NCBI RefSeq assembly: GCF_018343535.1
Contig: NZ_JAGYPF010000002.1
Location: forward strand, 150,103-214,102
Direction: 5' to 3'
From: Neobacillus rhizophilus
Lineage (GTDB): Bacteria > Bacillota > Bacilli > Bacillales > Cytobacillaceae
DNA length: 64,000 nucleotides
The translations under genes and the position numbers were made by a program. Position 1 is the stretch's first letter. Every line of letters starts with the position of its first letter. This document shows, piece after piece, positions 16,162 to 24,511 of this stretch. A model generated the notes under the pieces. It was not told the origin of the DNA, made no database searches, and saw only the letters and a program-made list of their open reading frames with translations.

Positions 16162-16387
16162 AATTTTATTTTTCGCCCATTTGCGCGATGCGGTTGGTGA
16201 GGAGTTTCTGTGTCTGGATGCCAGCGGGAAAACAGTGGCGCAGTTGAAGGCGGAGCTCTCTGAGAAGTACGACCTGCCGCGGATGGACACGGTCATGACT
16301 GCGATTAATGAAGAGTTTGCTTCTAATGATGAAGTCATCCAGGATGGAGATGAGATCGCGTTTATTCCTCCGGTTAGCGGTGGCTGA
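16154..16387 (+). CDS. moaD: Molybdopterin synthase sulfur-carrier subunit MoaD
   Basis: A 77-residue ubiquitin-fold sulfur carrier ending in the required Gly-Gly (PPVSGG). The C-terminal glycine is adenylated by MoeB and then thiocarboxylated. It starts at a GTG inside the moaE end, with GAAGGTGATTT upstream as ribosome-binding site. The sequence KILFFAHLRDAVGEEFL is typical for the family. A 21-bp repeat array and a terminator hairpin separate it from moeB. Confidence 0.93.
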   Translation: MNKILFFAHLRDAVGEEFLCLDASGKTVAQLKAELSEKYDLPRMDTVMTAINEEFASNDEVIQDGDEIAFIPPVSGG

Positions 16388-16394
16388 TTTTTCG

Positions 16395-16491
16395 ATTCGC
16401 CAATAGAGTGGTCAGATTCGCCAATAGAAATGTGAAATTCGCCAATAGAACGTCTGGATTCGCCAATAGAATCCAAAAATTCGCCAATAGA
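16395..16491. repeat. 21-bp phased array, core ATTCGCCAATAGA (5 units)
   Basis: ATTCGCCAATAGA starts at 16395, 16416, 16437, 16458 and 16479, exactly 21 bp apart, with variable 8-base spacers. This core is the reverse complement of the one at 10978. The array begins 8 bp after the moaD stop. Confidence 0.92.
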
Positions 16492-16574
16492 CAGTGAAAT
16501 GAATCGGTAATTCAATAAAATGCAATTTAGAAAAGCAATTTTTCTTTAAAATTTGTAAATTAATGCCCTAAAAG

Positions 16575-16598
16575 CTCGCCAAAAGGCGAGTTTTCTTC
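16575..16598 (+). terminator. Terminator after moaD
   Basis: CTCGCC-AAAA-GGCGAG followed by TTTTCTTCT. It lies only 17 bp before the moeB start, so moeB either has its own promoter or is expressed by read-through. Confidence 0.8.
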
Positions 16599-16614
16599 TA
16601 GAAAGGGGATCTTT

Positions 16615-17634
16615 ATGAACGAACGCTACTCAAGGCAAGTCCTTTTCCCCGGTATCGGCAAGGAAGGCCAAGAAAAAATAAGCAAAAAGCATGTGTTAAT
16701 CATCGGAGCCGGGGCTCTTGGTTCGGGGAGTGCGGAAATCCTGACACGTGCCGGTGTAGGCAGATTAACCATCGTCGATCGGGACTATGTAGAAGCTAGT
16801 AATCTGCAGCGCCAGCAGCTTTATACAGAAGAGGATGTGGCAGAGAAACTGCCTAAAGCCGCCGCCGCAGAAAAACGGCTAAAGGCAATTAATTCAGATG
16901 TTGAAATCAATGCCATCATTGGTGACGCCACCCCGGAACTGTTGGAGGAATTAGCGGCAGGAGTCGACTTGATGCTTGATGCGACGGATAATTTTGAAAC
17001 GCGGATGGCGATGAACGACGTTTCCCAGAAATACAACATTCCTTGGATCTATGGGGCCTGCGTCGGCAGTTATGGGATGAGTTTTTCCATCATTCCGGGG
17101 AAAACACCGTGCTTGAATTGCCTACTGAGGACCATTCCGCTTCAGGGAATGACCTGCGATACAGGCGGCATTATTTCTCCGGCTGTGCAAATGGTCATTG
17201 CCCATCAAACGGCCGAGGCATTGAAGATGCTGGTCGAGGATTGGGATGCAGTGCGGCAGACCTTCGTCAGCTTCGATTTATGGAGAAATCAATATACGAG
17301 CTTAAAAATGTCGAAGGCAAAATTTGCAGGATGCTTATCTTGCGGAGAGGATCGGACATATCCTTATCTCGACAGTGAAAATATGACAAAGACAACTGTC
17401 CTGTGCGGCCGCGATACGGTGCAAATCCGTCCTTCAAAGTCTGGGAAAATCTCACTAGAACAGCTTGCCGGCCAGCTTAGCACGCTCGGCTACACTGTAA
17501 AAGGCAATCCATATTTAGTGTCGGTGGAAATGGGCGAGGAGCGGATGGTCATCTTCCAAGACGGCCGGGCCCTCATTCACGGGACAAAAGATTTGACCCA
17601 TGCGAAGACAGTCTATCAAAGAATATTAGGATAA
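16615..17634 (+). CDS. moeB: MoeB/ThiF-family adenylyltransferase
   Basis: Adenylates the C-terminal glycine of MoaD. The 339-residue protein has the ATP-binding start VLIIGAGALGSGSAEILTRA near residue 28, DRDYVEASNLQRQQL near 58, the DATDNFETR loop near 122 and C-x2-C zinc pairs (CLNC near 169 and CLSC near 242). After residue 255 comes an extra domain of about 85 residues that is not the rhodanese domain of some eukaryotic homologues. B. subtilis MoeB is of similar length. The ATG follows AGAAAGGGGATC. It is the last gene of the cofactor run. Confidence 0.9.
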   Translation: MNERYSRQVLFPGIGKEGQEKISKKHVLIIGAGALGSGSAEILTRAGVGRLTIVDRDYVEASNLQRQQLYTEEDVAEKLPKAAAAEKRLKAINSDVEINAIIGDATPELLEELAAGVDLMLDATDNFETRMAMNDVSQKYNIPWIYGACVGSYGMSFSIIPGKTPCLNCLLRTIPLQGMTCDTGGIISPAVQMVIAHQTAEALKMLVEDWDAVRQTFVSFDLWRNQYTSLKMSKAKFAGCLSCGEDRTYPYLDSENMTKTTVLCGRDTVQIRPSKSGKISLEQLAGQLSTLGYTVKGNPYLVSVEMGEERMVIFQDGRALIHGTKDLTHAKTVYQRILG

Positions 17635-17641
17635 ATTAACG

Positions 17642-17670
17642 GACCCGTACCTTGGAAGGTGCGGGTCTTA
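17642..17670 (+). terminator. Terminator of moeB
   Basis: GACCCGTACCTT (17642-17653) and AAGGTGCGGGTC (17656-17667) form a 12-bp stem with one mismatch and a two-base GG centre, followed by TTAC. It closes the formate dehydrogenase and cofactor region. Confidence 0.8.
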
Positions 17671-17797
17671 CAAATTTCAACAAGTTTCACGTGGAACATT
17701 TGAAATATGTCGAAAGCCTGTGAAAGTCTATTTTTTCGAAAAAAAGCCGATACTCATGTAGAATAAAACAGAGACCGAAAATGAGGAGTATTAGAAC

Positions 17798-18124
17798 GTG
17801 AATATATCAGTCCAAAAACTATTAGCAAAAATGGAAGAAGAACTGAATCAGGCACGGGCCAGCCATAAGGAAGAAAGCTTGCGGGAAAGGGTTTACTCTA
17901 TTAAAATATTATGCGAATTGATATTGGAAGAAAAGCAGACCGGACGAGATGTGCAGCCTGCGACTGCTCCTATTCAGCAAGCGACTACAGCTCAAGTTTT
18001 TCAACCAGCAGCCTTTCAGCCCGCTGTCCAGCAGCCGATTTTTCAACAGCCGGCATCATTAACACAGCCAAAAAAATTGGAACTGGACGATGAGGCCAAC
18101 GGCGATTCGTTGTTTGATTTTTAA
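17798..18124 (+). CDS. ywdI: YwdI-like protein (DUF5327)
   Basis: A 108-residue soluble protein of unknown function. Residues 1-47 form a charged helical region (SVQKLLAKMEEELNQARASH, then YSIKILCELIL). Residues 50-95 are rich in Gln, Pro and Ala with repeated FQPA-type units, and the end is acidic (DEANGDSLFDF). This layout and its place before ywdK and gerQ match B. subtilis ywdI. The start is a GTG after ATGAGGAGTATT. Codon use in the Q/P/A segment looks like slippage-prone low complexity. Confidence 0.75.
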   Translation: MNISVQKLLAKMEEELNQARASHKEESLRERVYSIKILCELILEEKQTGRDVQPATAPIQQATTAQVFQPAAFQPAVQQPIFQQPASLTQPKKLELDDEANGDSLFDF

Positions 18125-18125
18125 A

Positions 18126-18314
18126 TAGAAAAGCGGAAGCGCCTTGACCAGCCCCGATATAGGGCGAATTTGCTGCTGGCAAGTTAGCGAAGCCAGTAGC
18201 TTAGTCGCCCTTAATGCGTACAGAAAGCAATAGCTTTCTGTAGCCAAGCATAATACAAGCCTTCTTGACGGATTGGCTGTAGACCACAGAGGGGCTAGTC
18301 GCTGCAGCTAGACA
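18126..18314 (+). repeat. Long palindromic dispersed element, copy 1
   Basis: Starts AGAAAAGCGGAAGCGCCTTG and ends in GCTGCAGCTAGACA. It shares its ends and CTTGACGGATTGGCT middle with copies at 45880 and 50361. This copy is longer, with an inserted central arm (CAGAAAGC/GCTTTCTG). It fills the ywdI-ywdK gap up to the ywdK ribosome-binding site. Confidence 0.85.
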
Positions 18315-18332
18315 AAAGGAGAGAACAAAAAT

Positions 18333-18704
18333 ATGAAAACTTTTATTGTTATCGGCGCTATTAATGCCTTTTTGGCAGTCGCACTTGGTGCCTTTGGGGC
18401 ACACGGCCTAAAGGACAGATTAGATGCTCATTATCTTGAGATTTGGAAGACTGGCGTTACCTATCAAATGTTTCATGCGACCGGCATTTTAATCATTGGC
18501 CTGCTGCTTGGAAAAGCTGCAACTAGCTCTTTATTTACTTGGTCAGGCTGGTTAATGCTTGTTGGTATCATCTTATTCAGTGGCAGCTTGTATCTATTAA
18601 GCTTAACAAAAATCGGCCCGCTTGGCGCCATCACCCCAATCGGCGGCGTTTGCTTCCTAGCGGCTTGGGTATTGATGATTCTTGGAGCGGTAAAACAATT
18701 TTAA
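18333..18704 (+). CDS. ywdK: DUF423 membrane protein YwdK
   Basis: A 123-residue integral membrane protein with four hydrophobic helices (TFIVIGAINAFLAVALGAFG; MFHATGILIIGLLLGKA; WSGWLMLVGIILFSGSLYLL; ITPIGGVCFLAAWVLMILGA). GAFGAHGLKDRLD after the first helix and the TGVTYQMFHATG block are typical of DUF423 proteins, whose function is not known. The ATG follows AAAGGAGAGAACAAAAAT. It lies just after a long palindromic repeat and is followed by its own terminator. Confidence 0.88.
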   Translation: MKTFIVIGAINAFLAVALGAFGAHGLKDRLDAHYLEIWKTGVTYQMFHATGILIIGLLLGKAATSSLFTWSGWLMLVGIILFSGSLYLLSLTKIGPLGAITPIGGVCFLAAWVLMILGAVKQF

Positions 18705-18710
18705 TCATGA

Positions 18711-18746
18711 AAAAAAGCATTGAGACGTGAGCTCAATGCTTTTTTC
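18711..18746 (+). terminator. Terminator of ywdK
   Basis: AAGCATTGAG (18715-18724) pairs with CTCAATGCTT (18732-18741) and is followed by TTTTC; A residues before it also allow use by the minus strand. Confidence 0.85.
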
Positions 18747-18751
18747 ATCTT

Positions 18752-18792
18752 TCTAGCTCTAGCGACTGGTCAAGGAGCTGCCGCTTTTCTAT
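18752..18792 (-). repeat. Short remnant of the long palindromic element
   Basis: On the minus strand it reads AGAAAAGCGGCAGCTCCTTG then GACCAGTCGCTAGAGCTAGA: the two ends of the element at 18126 joined without the central arms. It starts at the gerQ stop codon. Confidence 0.65.
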
Positions 18793-19257
18793 TTATCTTG
18801 GCGGGTAAGTACCTAATTGAGGACCTGCGCCGTAAGGATAGTCATACTCGATTTCTTCAGCAAATGTGATGTAATCGACGGCTACCATTGGAATTAGGAA
18901 GCGGGTGCCTTTTTGCGGATCGCTTAAGATTACATGGTCACGGCCGGCTGCCTCAATAATTCCTCTGAATTCTTTGGCATTCCACTGTGTGTTGCCTTCA
19001 AATGTAGCAAATACAGATACAAGCTTGCCTTTGTTTAAGCGTAAAATATTCTCAATATACGATTGTTCAATTGGCAGCATGCCTGGAACGGAACTGCCTC
19101 CGGCTGGCGGCCTTGGCGGAACAGCTCCTCCTGGCGGAAATCCTCCCGACTGAGTGGGAACAAATCCCTGCCCGCCAGAGATTGGCTGGGCCCCTTGCAT
19201 TCCGGCTCCACCGCCAGTATAAGGCTGAAATCCTTGAGGATTGTAATATTGGCTCAT
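18793..19257 (-). CDS. gerQ: Spore coat protein GerQ
   Basis: GerQ is an inner-coat protein needed for normal localisation of the cortex-lytic enzyme CwlJ and is cross-linked by transglutaminase Tgl. The 154 residues split into a Gly/Pro/Gln-rich N-terminal half (about 1-58) and a conserved C-terminal half (SYIENILRLNKGKLVSVFAT near 66; LIPMVAVDYITFAEEIEYDY near 122). Length is slightly under the B. subtilis protein. The ATG follows TTAGGAGGGAAT. Expression in the mother cell is known in B. subtilis; I did not assign a promoter here. Confidence 0.92.
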   Translation of the reverse strand: MSQYYNPQGFQPYTGGGAGMQGAQPISGGQGFVPTQSGGFPPGGAVPPRPPAGGSSVPGMLPIEQSYIENILRLNKGKLVSVFATFEGNTQWNAKEFRGIIEAAGRDHVILSDPQKGTRFLIPMVAVDYITFAEEIEYDYPYGAGPQLGTYPPR

Positions 19258-19398
19258 TTTATTCCCTCCTAAAAAAATATAAATAAAAAGCCCAACAGTC
19301 TATACATACTCACGAACCATAAATTGGTTCCTACTTCTCGCTGTTTTATTAGTATGAGGGAAAGTTTGGAGATATGACTTTAGGACGAGGTGCAAATG

Positions 19399-19433
19399 AA
19401 AAAAGCTCCCAGTTTTGAGTTGGGAGCTTTTAA
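19399..19433. terminator. Bidirectional terminator next to hemQ
   Basis: AAAAGCTCCCA pairs with TGGGAGCTTTT around an 8-base loop. It lies 10 bp beyond the hemQ stop on the minus strand. Confidence 0.8.
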
Positions 19434-19442
19434 ACAAACGAG

Positions 19443-20186
19443 TTATACGTGTAAGAAATTCGGGATGCGTTCGTCCTCTAACAGGTTGCCGACAAAGAAT
19501 GCCCCAAATTCACCGTAGCGGGCGCTGACTTCGTCAAAACGCATTTCATAAACAAGTTTTTTAAACTGCAGGACATCGTCCGCGAACAGGGTTACGCCCC
19601 ACTCGTAATCATCGAAACCGACAGAACCGGTGATGATTTGGCGGACCTTGCCAGCATACTGGCGGCCGATCATGCCATGGCTGCGCATCATATTGCGGCG
19701 CTCCTCCATCGGCAGCATGTACCAGTTATCATTGCCTTGGCGGCGCTTGTCCATTGGATAGAAGCAGACATGCTTGGTTTTTGGCAGAGTTGGATATAGG
19801 CGTGCCAAAATTTGCGGGTTCTGGTACGGATCCTCTCCTGCAGGCAGGTAGTTACTGAGCTCGACAACGGACACATAAGAATGAGCCGGCACGAGGAATT
19901 CGGCAAATTTGGTTTTATTGAATTCGGTTTCAATTTGGTTCAGTTCTTCCATTGTCGGGCGGAGAATCATCATCATAAAATCTGCCTTTTGGCCGACGAT
20001 TGTATATAAAGCATGGCTGCCTTCTTTGCGTTCTTGGGTGGTGTTCCATTTTTCAATCAGACTTAAAAACTCGTGAATCGCCGCTTGGCGCTCATCTTCA
20101 GAAAGCATCTTCCAGGTGGTCCAGTCCACAGTGCGGAAATCATGCAGGCAGTACCAGCCATCAAGCGTTTGTGCTGCTTCACTCAT
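19443..20186 (-). CDS. hemQ: Coproheme decarboxylase HemQ
   Basis: Last enzyme of the coproporphyrin-dependent heme pathway of Gram-positive bacteria; it decarboxylates coproheme to heme b with peroxide. The 247-residue chlorite-dismutase-fold protein includes [16 protein letters not shown] near residue 6, [14 protein letters not shown] near 68, [20 protein letters not shown] near 135 and [19 protein letters not shown] near 187. The start at 20186 ([12 protein letters not shown]) follows AGGAGTGATTTTA; an upstream in-frame ATG at 20222 lacks such a site. It sits divergently from pta, as ywfI does in B. subtilis. Confidence 0.95.
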   Translation of the reverse strand: MSEAAQTLDGWYCLHDFRTVDWTTWKMLSEDERQAAIHEFLSLIEKWNTTQERKEGSHALYTIVGQKADFMMMILRPTMEELNQIETEFNKTKFAEFLVPAHSYVSVVELSNYLPAGEDPYQNPQILARLYPTLPKTKHVCFYPMDKRRQGNDNWYMLPMEERRNMMRSHGMIGRQYAGKVRQIITGSVGFDDYEWGVTLFADDVLQFKKLVYEMRFDEVSARYGEFGAFFVGNLLEDERIPNFLHV

Positions 20187-20343
20187 TAAAATCACTCCTA
20201 TGTAATCATTCTTCTTAAACAACCATAACTATACCATAGTTTGACCAAGGTTTCCCCAAATAAACCTTTAGAGGATATTTTTATGAAATAAAGAGAATAG
20301 TAAAAAGTAGAGTGCTTATTTTTTGAAAACTAAAACTTCTCCG

Positions 20344-20357
20344 TGGAAGCGTTGTCT
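20344..20357. promoter_or_regulatory. Possible CcpA (cre) site upstream of pta
   Basis: TGGAAGCGTTGTCT agrees with most of the cre consensus (TGAAAGCGTTTTCA), including the central GCGTT. It lies about 80 bp before pta, and CcpA is known to activate pta in B. subtilis. The last two bases deviate, so this is tentative. Confidence 0.4.
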
Positions 20358-20434
20358 GTGATGAACATCGCTTGAAAAAATAATTTGGTAAAGTATGCTG
20401 ATTTAAAGGAGTTTTTTTAAAAGGAGTGTTAGGT

Positions 20435-21403
20435 GTGGATTTGTTTGAAGGATTGAAGAATAAAATTTCCGGACGTGGCTTGAAAATTGTTTTTCCAGAA
20501 GGCATGGATGAGCGGATTGTCAGAGCGGCCAGCCGCTTAGCGGAGGAAAACCTGCTTACGCCAATTCTGGTGGGGAACATTGAACAGGTTCAGGCAAAAG
20601 CCCAGGAGCTTGGCGTATCCTTGGATGCCGCAGAAATTTATGACCCAGCGAGCTACGCGGGAATGGATGAACTTGTGGCTGCCTTTGTGGAACGCCGCAA
20701 TGGAAAAGCAACCGAAGAGGATGCCCGCAAGATTTTATTAGATGAAAACTACTTTGGCACAATGCTGGTATATACAAATAAAGCACATGGACTTGTCAGC
20801 GGTGCGGCTCATTCGACTGCTGATACCGTTCGCCCGGCCTTGCAAATCATTAAGACGAAGGCTGGCGTGAAGAAAACCTCCGGCGTGTTTATCATAGTCC
20901 GCGAGGATGAGAAATATGTGTTTGCCGATTGTGCGATCAATATTGCGCCGGACAGCATGGATTTGGCGGAAATCGCGATTGAAAGCGCAAAAACGGCGGA
21001 AATGTTTGATCTTGAGCCGCGCGTGGCAATGCTATCTTTCTCAACGAAGGGCTCTGCGAAATCAGAGGAAACAGAACGGGTTGTGGCTGCTGTGGAAGAG
21101 GCAAAACGCCGCGAACCGTCGCTTGTGCTCGACGGGGAGTTCCAATTTGACGCTGCCTTTGTCCCTTCTGTGGCAAAAAGCAAAGCACCTGGCTCCGTGC
21201 TGCAGGGTGATGCAAATGTATTTATCTTCCCTAGTTTGGAAGCAGGAAATATCGGCTACAAAATTGCCCAGCGCTTAGGCCGCTTTGAAGCAGTCGGCCC
21301 GATTTTACAGGGGCTAAACGCGCCGGTGAACGACCTTTCCCGCGGCTGTAACGAAGAGGACGTTTATAAGCTGGCGTTGATTACGGCGGCACAGGGATTG
21401 TAA
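20435..21403 (+). CDS. pta: Phosphate acetyltransferase
   Basis: Interconverts acetyl-CoA and acetyl phosphate in overflow acetate metabolism. The 322-residue protein matches short-form Bacillus Pta along its length (KIVFPEGMDERIVRAASRLA near 16, YFGTMLVYTNKAHGLVSGAA near 103, VFADCAINIAPDSMDLAEIA near 162, GPILQGLNAPVNDLSRGCNE near 286). The start is GTG 20435, six or seven bases after AAAAGGAGTG; an in-frame GTG at 20426 overlaps that site. It is followed by a 21-bp repeat array and lipL, in the B. subtilis order. Confidence 0.95.
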   Translation: MDLFEGLKNKISGRGLKIVFPEGMDERIVRAASRLAEENLLTPILVGNIEQVQAKAQELGVSLDAAEIYDPASYAGMDELVAAFVERRNGKATEEDARKILLDENYFGTMLVYTNKAHGLVSGAAHSTADTVRPALQIIKTKAGVKKTSGVFIIVREDEKYVFADCAINIAPDSMDLAEIAIESAKTAEMFDLEPRVAMLSFSTKGSAKSEETERVVAAVEEAKRREPSLVLDGEFQFDAAFVPSVAKSKAPGSVLQGDANVFIFPSLEAGNIGYKIAQRLGRFEAVGPILQGLNAPVNDLSRGCNEEDVYKLALITAAQGL

Positions 21404-21463
21404 TGATATTTTGAGGGCTTGTCCGAGGTTTGGACTGGCTCTTTTTTTCGGGTTGAATCAATT

Positions 21464-21578
21464 TGTAGATATCTTGCGAAAATGTGTAGATATATCGTGG
21501 AAATTGTAGATATCTGAAAAATTTGTGTAGATAAGTTGCAGAAATGTGTTGATATAGCACAGAAATGTGTCGATATCC
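21464..21578. repeat. 21-bp phased array, core TGTAGATATC (6 units)
   Basis: TGTAGATAT-like units start at 21464, 21485, 21505, 21526, 21547 and 21568 (spacings 21, 20, 21, 21, 21). Later units drift to TGTTGATAT and TGTCGATAT. It lies between pta and lipL; the same core recurs at 44599. Confidence 0.9.
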
Positions 21579-21659
21579 TCCTTTGAGATATCCCAAACTA
21601 TTTTTTCCCGAAGCATTTTGATAAAATAACTCCATCATACTGTACAAGGAGCAACTAAA

Positions 21660-22490
21660 ATGGAAGGTTTATTACGACAGCCACAGTGGCGGATCATTGA
21701 CCAGTCCTCGGTAGGGCCGCATTTTCAGGCGCTTCAGTCATTTGGCATCGATGACACGCTGTGTGCCTCGGTTGGTGCGGGCCAGGCCCCGGCAACAGCG
21801 CGCGCCTGGGTGCATCACAACACCATCGTCCTTGGCATACAAGATACAAAACTGCCATTCTTACAGGAGGGCATTCAATTTTTACATAAAAAGGGCCATC
21901 AGTCTATCGTCCGGAATTCCGGCGGACTTGCCGTGGTTCTCGATGAAGGGGTCCTTAACATTTCGTTGATCCTTCCGGAGGCGGAAAAAGGAATCGACAT
22001 CAACCGCGGCTATGACGCGATGTGGGTGCTAATCCAGCGTATGTTTGCTGATTTCACTCAGCAGATTGAAGCGAGGGAAATCGTCGGTTCCTACTGCCCA
22101 GGCAGCTATGACCTCAGCATCGGCGGGAAAAAATTTGCCGGCATCTCGCAGCGCCGTTTGAAAAAAGGGGTTGCTGTCCAGATTTACCTTTGTGTAAACG
22201 GCAGTGGGTCGGGACGCGCCGAACTCGTTCGCGAATTTTACAGAAAAGCCAAACGAAATGAGCAAACTAGGTTCGCGTATCCGGAAATCGTTCCGGAAGT
22301 CATGGCTTCACTTTCTGAGCTGCTCAAAGTTGAACTTAGCATAGGGGACGTCATGCTCAGGCTGTTAACGGAGTTGAAAAATAACAGTGACCTGCTGTTT
22401 GCAGGCCCGTTAAATGAATACGAGCTGGAGCTTTTGCCGGGCTACTACCAGAGAATTGTCGAGCGAAATGAAAAGCTGGCGGAGATGTAG
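21660..22490 (+). CDS. lipL: Octanoyl-[GcvH]:protein N-octanoyltransferase LipL
   Basis: Moves the octanoyl group from GcvH to E2 subunits in the Gram-positive lipoate assembly route. The 276-residue protein has the LplA/LipB fold: [20 protein letters not shown] near residue 82 and the catalytic cysteine C146 in [20 protein letters not shown], with the lysine of GGKKFAG likely contacting the acyl group. Its place after pta and before rsfA equals ywfL in B. subtilis, where the function was shown. The ATG follows AAGGAGCAACTAAA. Confidence 0.93.
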   Translation: MEGLLRQPQWRIIDQSSVGPHFQALQSFGIDDTLCASVGAGQAPATARAWVHHNTIVLGIQDTKLPFLQEGIQFLHKKGHQSIVRNSGGLAVVLDEGVLNISLILPEAEKGIDINRGYDAMWVLIQRMFADFTQQIEAREIVGSYCPGSYDLSIGGKKFAGISQRRLKKGVAVQIYLCVNGSGSGRAELVREFYRKAKRNEQTRFAYPEIVPEVMASLSELLKVELSIGDVMLRLLTELKNNSDLLFAGPLNEYELELLPGYYQRIVERNEKLAEM

Positions 22491-22562
22491 GGGGACCGCC
22501 GGGGTGAACCGGAGTGGTGGTGGCACGGCGGCGGGCGGTTCGTGGAGCCAATTTTTCCAAGC

Positions 22563-22607
22563 AAAAAAGCCGTCATACCCTTTGTAAAGGATGTACGGCT
22601 TTTTTTG
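22563..22607. terminator. Bidirectional terminator between lipL and rsfA
   Basis: AAAAAAGCCGT pairs with ACGGCTTTTTTT, extended inward by CCCTTT/AAAGG. It serves the two convergent genes. The stretch just before it (22496-22550) contains GGGCGGTTCGTGGAGCC, a fragment of the GC-rich repeat at 4245. Confidence 0.8.
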
Positions 22608-22654
22608 AATAAAGATGCTGTGCGTCTCTCTCCCTGTGCTTTCTGTCTAGAGAA

Positions 22655-23416
22655 TTATTCGGCTACCTTTTCGAGGTTCCCGTTACGGTCCATTTTGAAC
22701 TTTGTTGCCGGCCGTTCCTCTTCCTCAAAAAGAACAAGCTTGCGGGCGCGGTTCATAATCTTCATGAGGGTCTCGTAATCTTCTTGCATCGTTTCGCGGT
22801 TATCCTCAAGATCCCTGACTTTCGCGCTCAATTCTTCATTTTGCTGTCTCAGGTCAGCAATTTCCCTTTTCAATCTTTCATTCTCAGTTTTTAATACATC
22901 ATTTTGCAGATTGGAATGTTTAAAGTTTTCCAAGAAAGCAATGATGGTATCCATTGTGAGACCTGATGCGGATGCTGTCACGGCTGGTCTGTAGGTCTGT
23001 ACCGGCGCTGTTTGCGCTTGCGTCTGCACCAATGCTTCAACTGCCATTTCAACCGTCATGTCCTGCATTTCAGCAGAAGCCTCAGGCATCACTTCACTCT
23101 GAACGTTTAAAACTCCTAAATCTTCGGAGACTGGAACCGGCGGATTGTAGAGAAGCTTTTTCTTGCCGCCTTGATCCTTTCCTAGGATTCTTTGTCTTTG
23201 TTTGCGCTGTTTTTTCGCTAACTGCAACGCTTTTTCATAGCGATGGCGGACAACGGCGTTCCATCTGAAGCCGCAGGCTGCGGAGGTCCGGTTCAATTTG
23301 TCACCTACCTCTTCAAATGCGTTCAGCTGGGTGCTGCCCTCCCTCACGTGTCTGAGGACGGTTTCAGCCAATAGCAAATCGTCTTCATCTGTCCATGCAT
23401 CTTGACGAACTTTCAT
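22655..23416 (-). CDS. rsfA: RsfA-family prespore transcription factor
   Basis: RsfA fine-tunes sigma-F-dependent expression in the forespore of B. subtilis. The 253-residue protein begins with a Myb/SANT-like DNA-binding domain ([20 protein letters not shown], then [20 protein letters not shown], about residues 2-60), has a basic segment ([11 protein letters not shown]), a linker rich in Q and A, and a coiled coil near residues 170-230 ([20 protein letters not shown]). The start at 23416 follows AGGGAGATGAAAAAT; earlier in-frame codons are too close to or before that site. Synteny with ywfN supports the symbol. Confidence 0.88.
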   Translation of the reverse strand: MKVRQDAWTDEDDLLLAETVLRHVREGSTQLNAFEEVGDKLNRTSAACGFRWNAVVRHRYEKALQLAKKQRKQRQRILGKDQGGKKKLLYNPPVPVSEDLGVLNVQSEVMPEASAEMQDMTVEMAVEALVQTQAQTAPVQTYRPAVTASASGLTMDTIIAFLENFKHSNLQNDVLKTENERLKREIADLRQQNEELSAKVRDLEDNRETMQEDYETLMKIMNRARKLVLFEEEERPATKFKMDRNGNLEKVAE

Positions 23417-23563
23417 ATTTTTCATCTCCCTAACATAATTTCCACATGATTTGCCGGGCAAATTCCGGCGAAATTATAAAAAGTTCTAGTCTTATGATGG
23501 ACAAGTTTTCTAGGCTTTATACCAAAATGGTTAAAAGGATAATAGATTTTTTTGCTAATAGGT
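23417..23563. other. rsfA upstream region
   Basis: AT-rich upstream region of rsfA. I see no gene and no promoter that I would assign with confidence. With the four-hairpin repeat at 23564 and the stretch that follows it, this makes a gap of about 530 bp without a convincing gene. Confidence 0.4.
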
Positions 23564-23678
23564 TAAATGAAAACTCGCCGATTGGCGAGTCCGATAGGAC
23601 GAAGACAGAGGCGTAGTTGAATTTATGCGTTAAGAAAGTATAAAGCTTTCGACAGAAAGTTTATACTTTCTTATTAGC
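23564..23678 (+). repeat. Four-hairpin dispersed element, copy A
   Basis: Starts GAAAACTCGCCGATTGGCGA and ends TTTATACTTTCTTATTAGC. Four potential hairpins follow one another: ACTCGCC-GATT-GGCGAGT; TCC-GATA-GGA; GCGTA with TATGC; and a long stem AAGAAAGTATAAA with TTTATACTTTCTT, capped by CTTTC-GACA-GAAAG. The downstream gene starts 270 bp later; 23679-23948 shows nothing else I can name. Confidence 0.85.
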
Positions 23679-23948
23679 AAATATAAAGCAGCGATTGGAT
23701 GATTTGCTCTGGGTGTACCGATTTGGCGGCGGTAGTGTAGCGGTTTATTGAGAAGTAGAACCATGATTGCTAAACTTTGCAACTTGCATTGAAAACAGAG
23801 AAAATGTAAAATACCTTAGGAGTTCAATGTACGGACCAAGGTTTTATAAAGTTTTTTCAAAATGGAACTTTTCGCTTTGTAATTTCAATATGGTAGTTGG
23901 TTAAACTATTATTTATAGATTGTTTATGTAGAAAGGGTTGTAAGAAAG

Positions 23949-24170
23949 ATGTCCAATGAATTTCGTGTGTGCGACGATTGTCAGGCCGTAAATTTAAAGA
24001 CATTGATCCCTCGTCTGAAAGAAATTGACCCGGAGGCCGAGATTAAAATTGGCTGTCAGTCCTATTGCGGACCAGGCCGGAAAAAGACCTTCGCCTTCGT
24101 CAATAACCGCCCGCTCGCGGCTCTGACAGAAGAGGAATTAATGGAAAAAGTCAATAAAAAATTAAAATAA
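23949..24170 (+). CDS. Small DUF1450 protein (YuzB-like)
   Basis: A 73-residue protein of the DUF1450 group. It has C-x2-C near the N-terminus (VCDDCQAVN, residues 7-15) and [20 protein letters not shown] at residues 35-54, so four cysteines could bind a metal or cluster. Function is unknown. The ATG follows AGAAAGGGTTGTAAGAAAG. A terminator overlaps its stop codon, so it is a single-gene unit. It lies between rsfA and ywfO. Confidence 0.8.
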   Translation: MSNEFRVCDDCQAVNLKTLIPRLKEIDPEAEIKIGCQSYCGPGRKKTFAFVNNRPLAALTEEELMEKVNKKLK

Positions 24171-24209
24171 TCACCTTTGAACACTGTGCCAAGGTGATTT
24201 TTCTTTTTG
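24169..24209 (+). terminator. Terminator of the DUF1450 gene
   Basis: AATCACCTT (24169-24177) pairs with AAGGTGATT (24191-24199), followed by TTTCTTTTTG. Confidence 0.85.
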
Positions 24210-24221
24210 TTCGGTCTGGCT

Positions 24222-24268
24222 GGTGTCCACCCCATGCGGACAAATGTCCGCGGCCGGTGCTAGGCACC
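24222..24268. repeat. Dispersed fragment (GTGTCCACC ... GGTGCTAGGCACC)
   Basis: GGTGTCCACC, TGCGGACAAATGTCCGC and CCGGTGCTAGGCACC. It shares the order TCCACC / GCGGACAAATGTC / CGGTGC..GACACC with the copy at 26790 and part with 37105. The two inner palindromes could pair. It is noncoding. Confidence 0.6.
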
Positions 24269-24370
24269 AATACTGTCACCATTATTGTCGTAGCAGTATT
24301 GTCGAAAAATACTGAAGAAAATTGTTGAATTTTGGATGATTTACCCATTTGATGGGGATATAATAGAATT

Positions 24371-24484
24371 AAATGAAAACTCGCCGATTGGCGAGTCCGA
24401 TAGGACGAAGACAGAGGGGTAGTTGAATTTATGCGTTAAGAAAGTATAAAGCTTTCGGCAGAAAGTTTATACTTTTTTATTAGC
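24371..24484 (+). repeat. Four-hairpin dispersed element, copy B
   Basis: Nearly identical to copy A (changes include GAGGGGTAG for GAGGCGTAG and GGCAG for GACAG). It ends 11 bp before the GGAAGAGGG ribosome-binding site of ywfO, so it would be in the ywfO leader if the promoter lies upstream. Confidence 0.85.
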
Positions 24485-24511
24485 CAAGAAAGATCAGGAA
24501 GAGGGAAGCCA

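Noticed and set aside
16575-16598. Molybdenum cofactor riboswitch before moeB
   Set aside because: Only a short terminator hairpin is present; the gap also holds a repeat array and no larger conserved fold that I can see.
23564-23678. Lysine riboswitch (GAAGACAGAGGCG resembles the start of an L-box)
   Set aside because: Only one short segment is similar; the other conserved L-box helices are missing, and downstream genes have no link to lysine.
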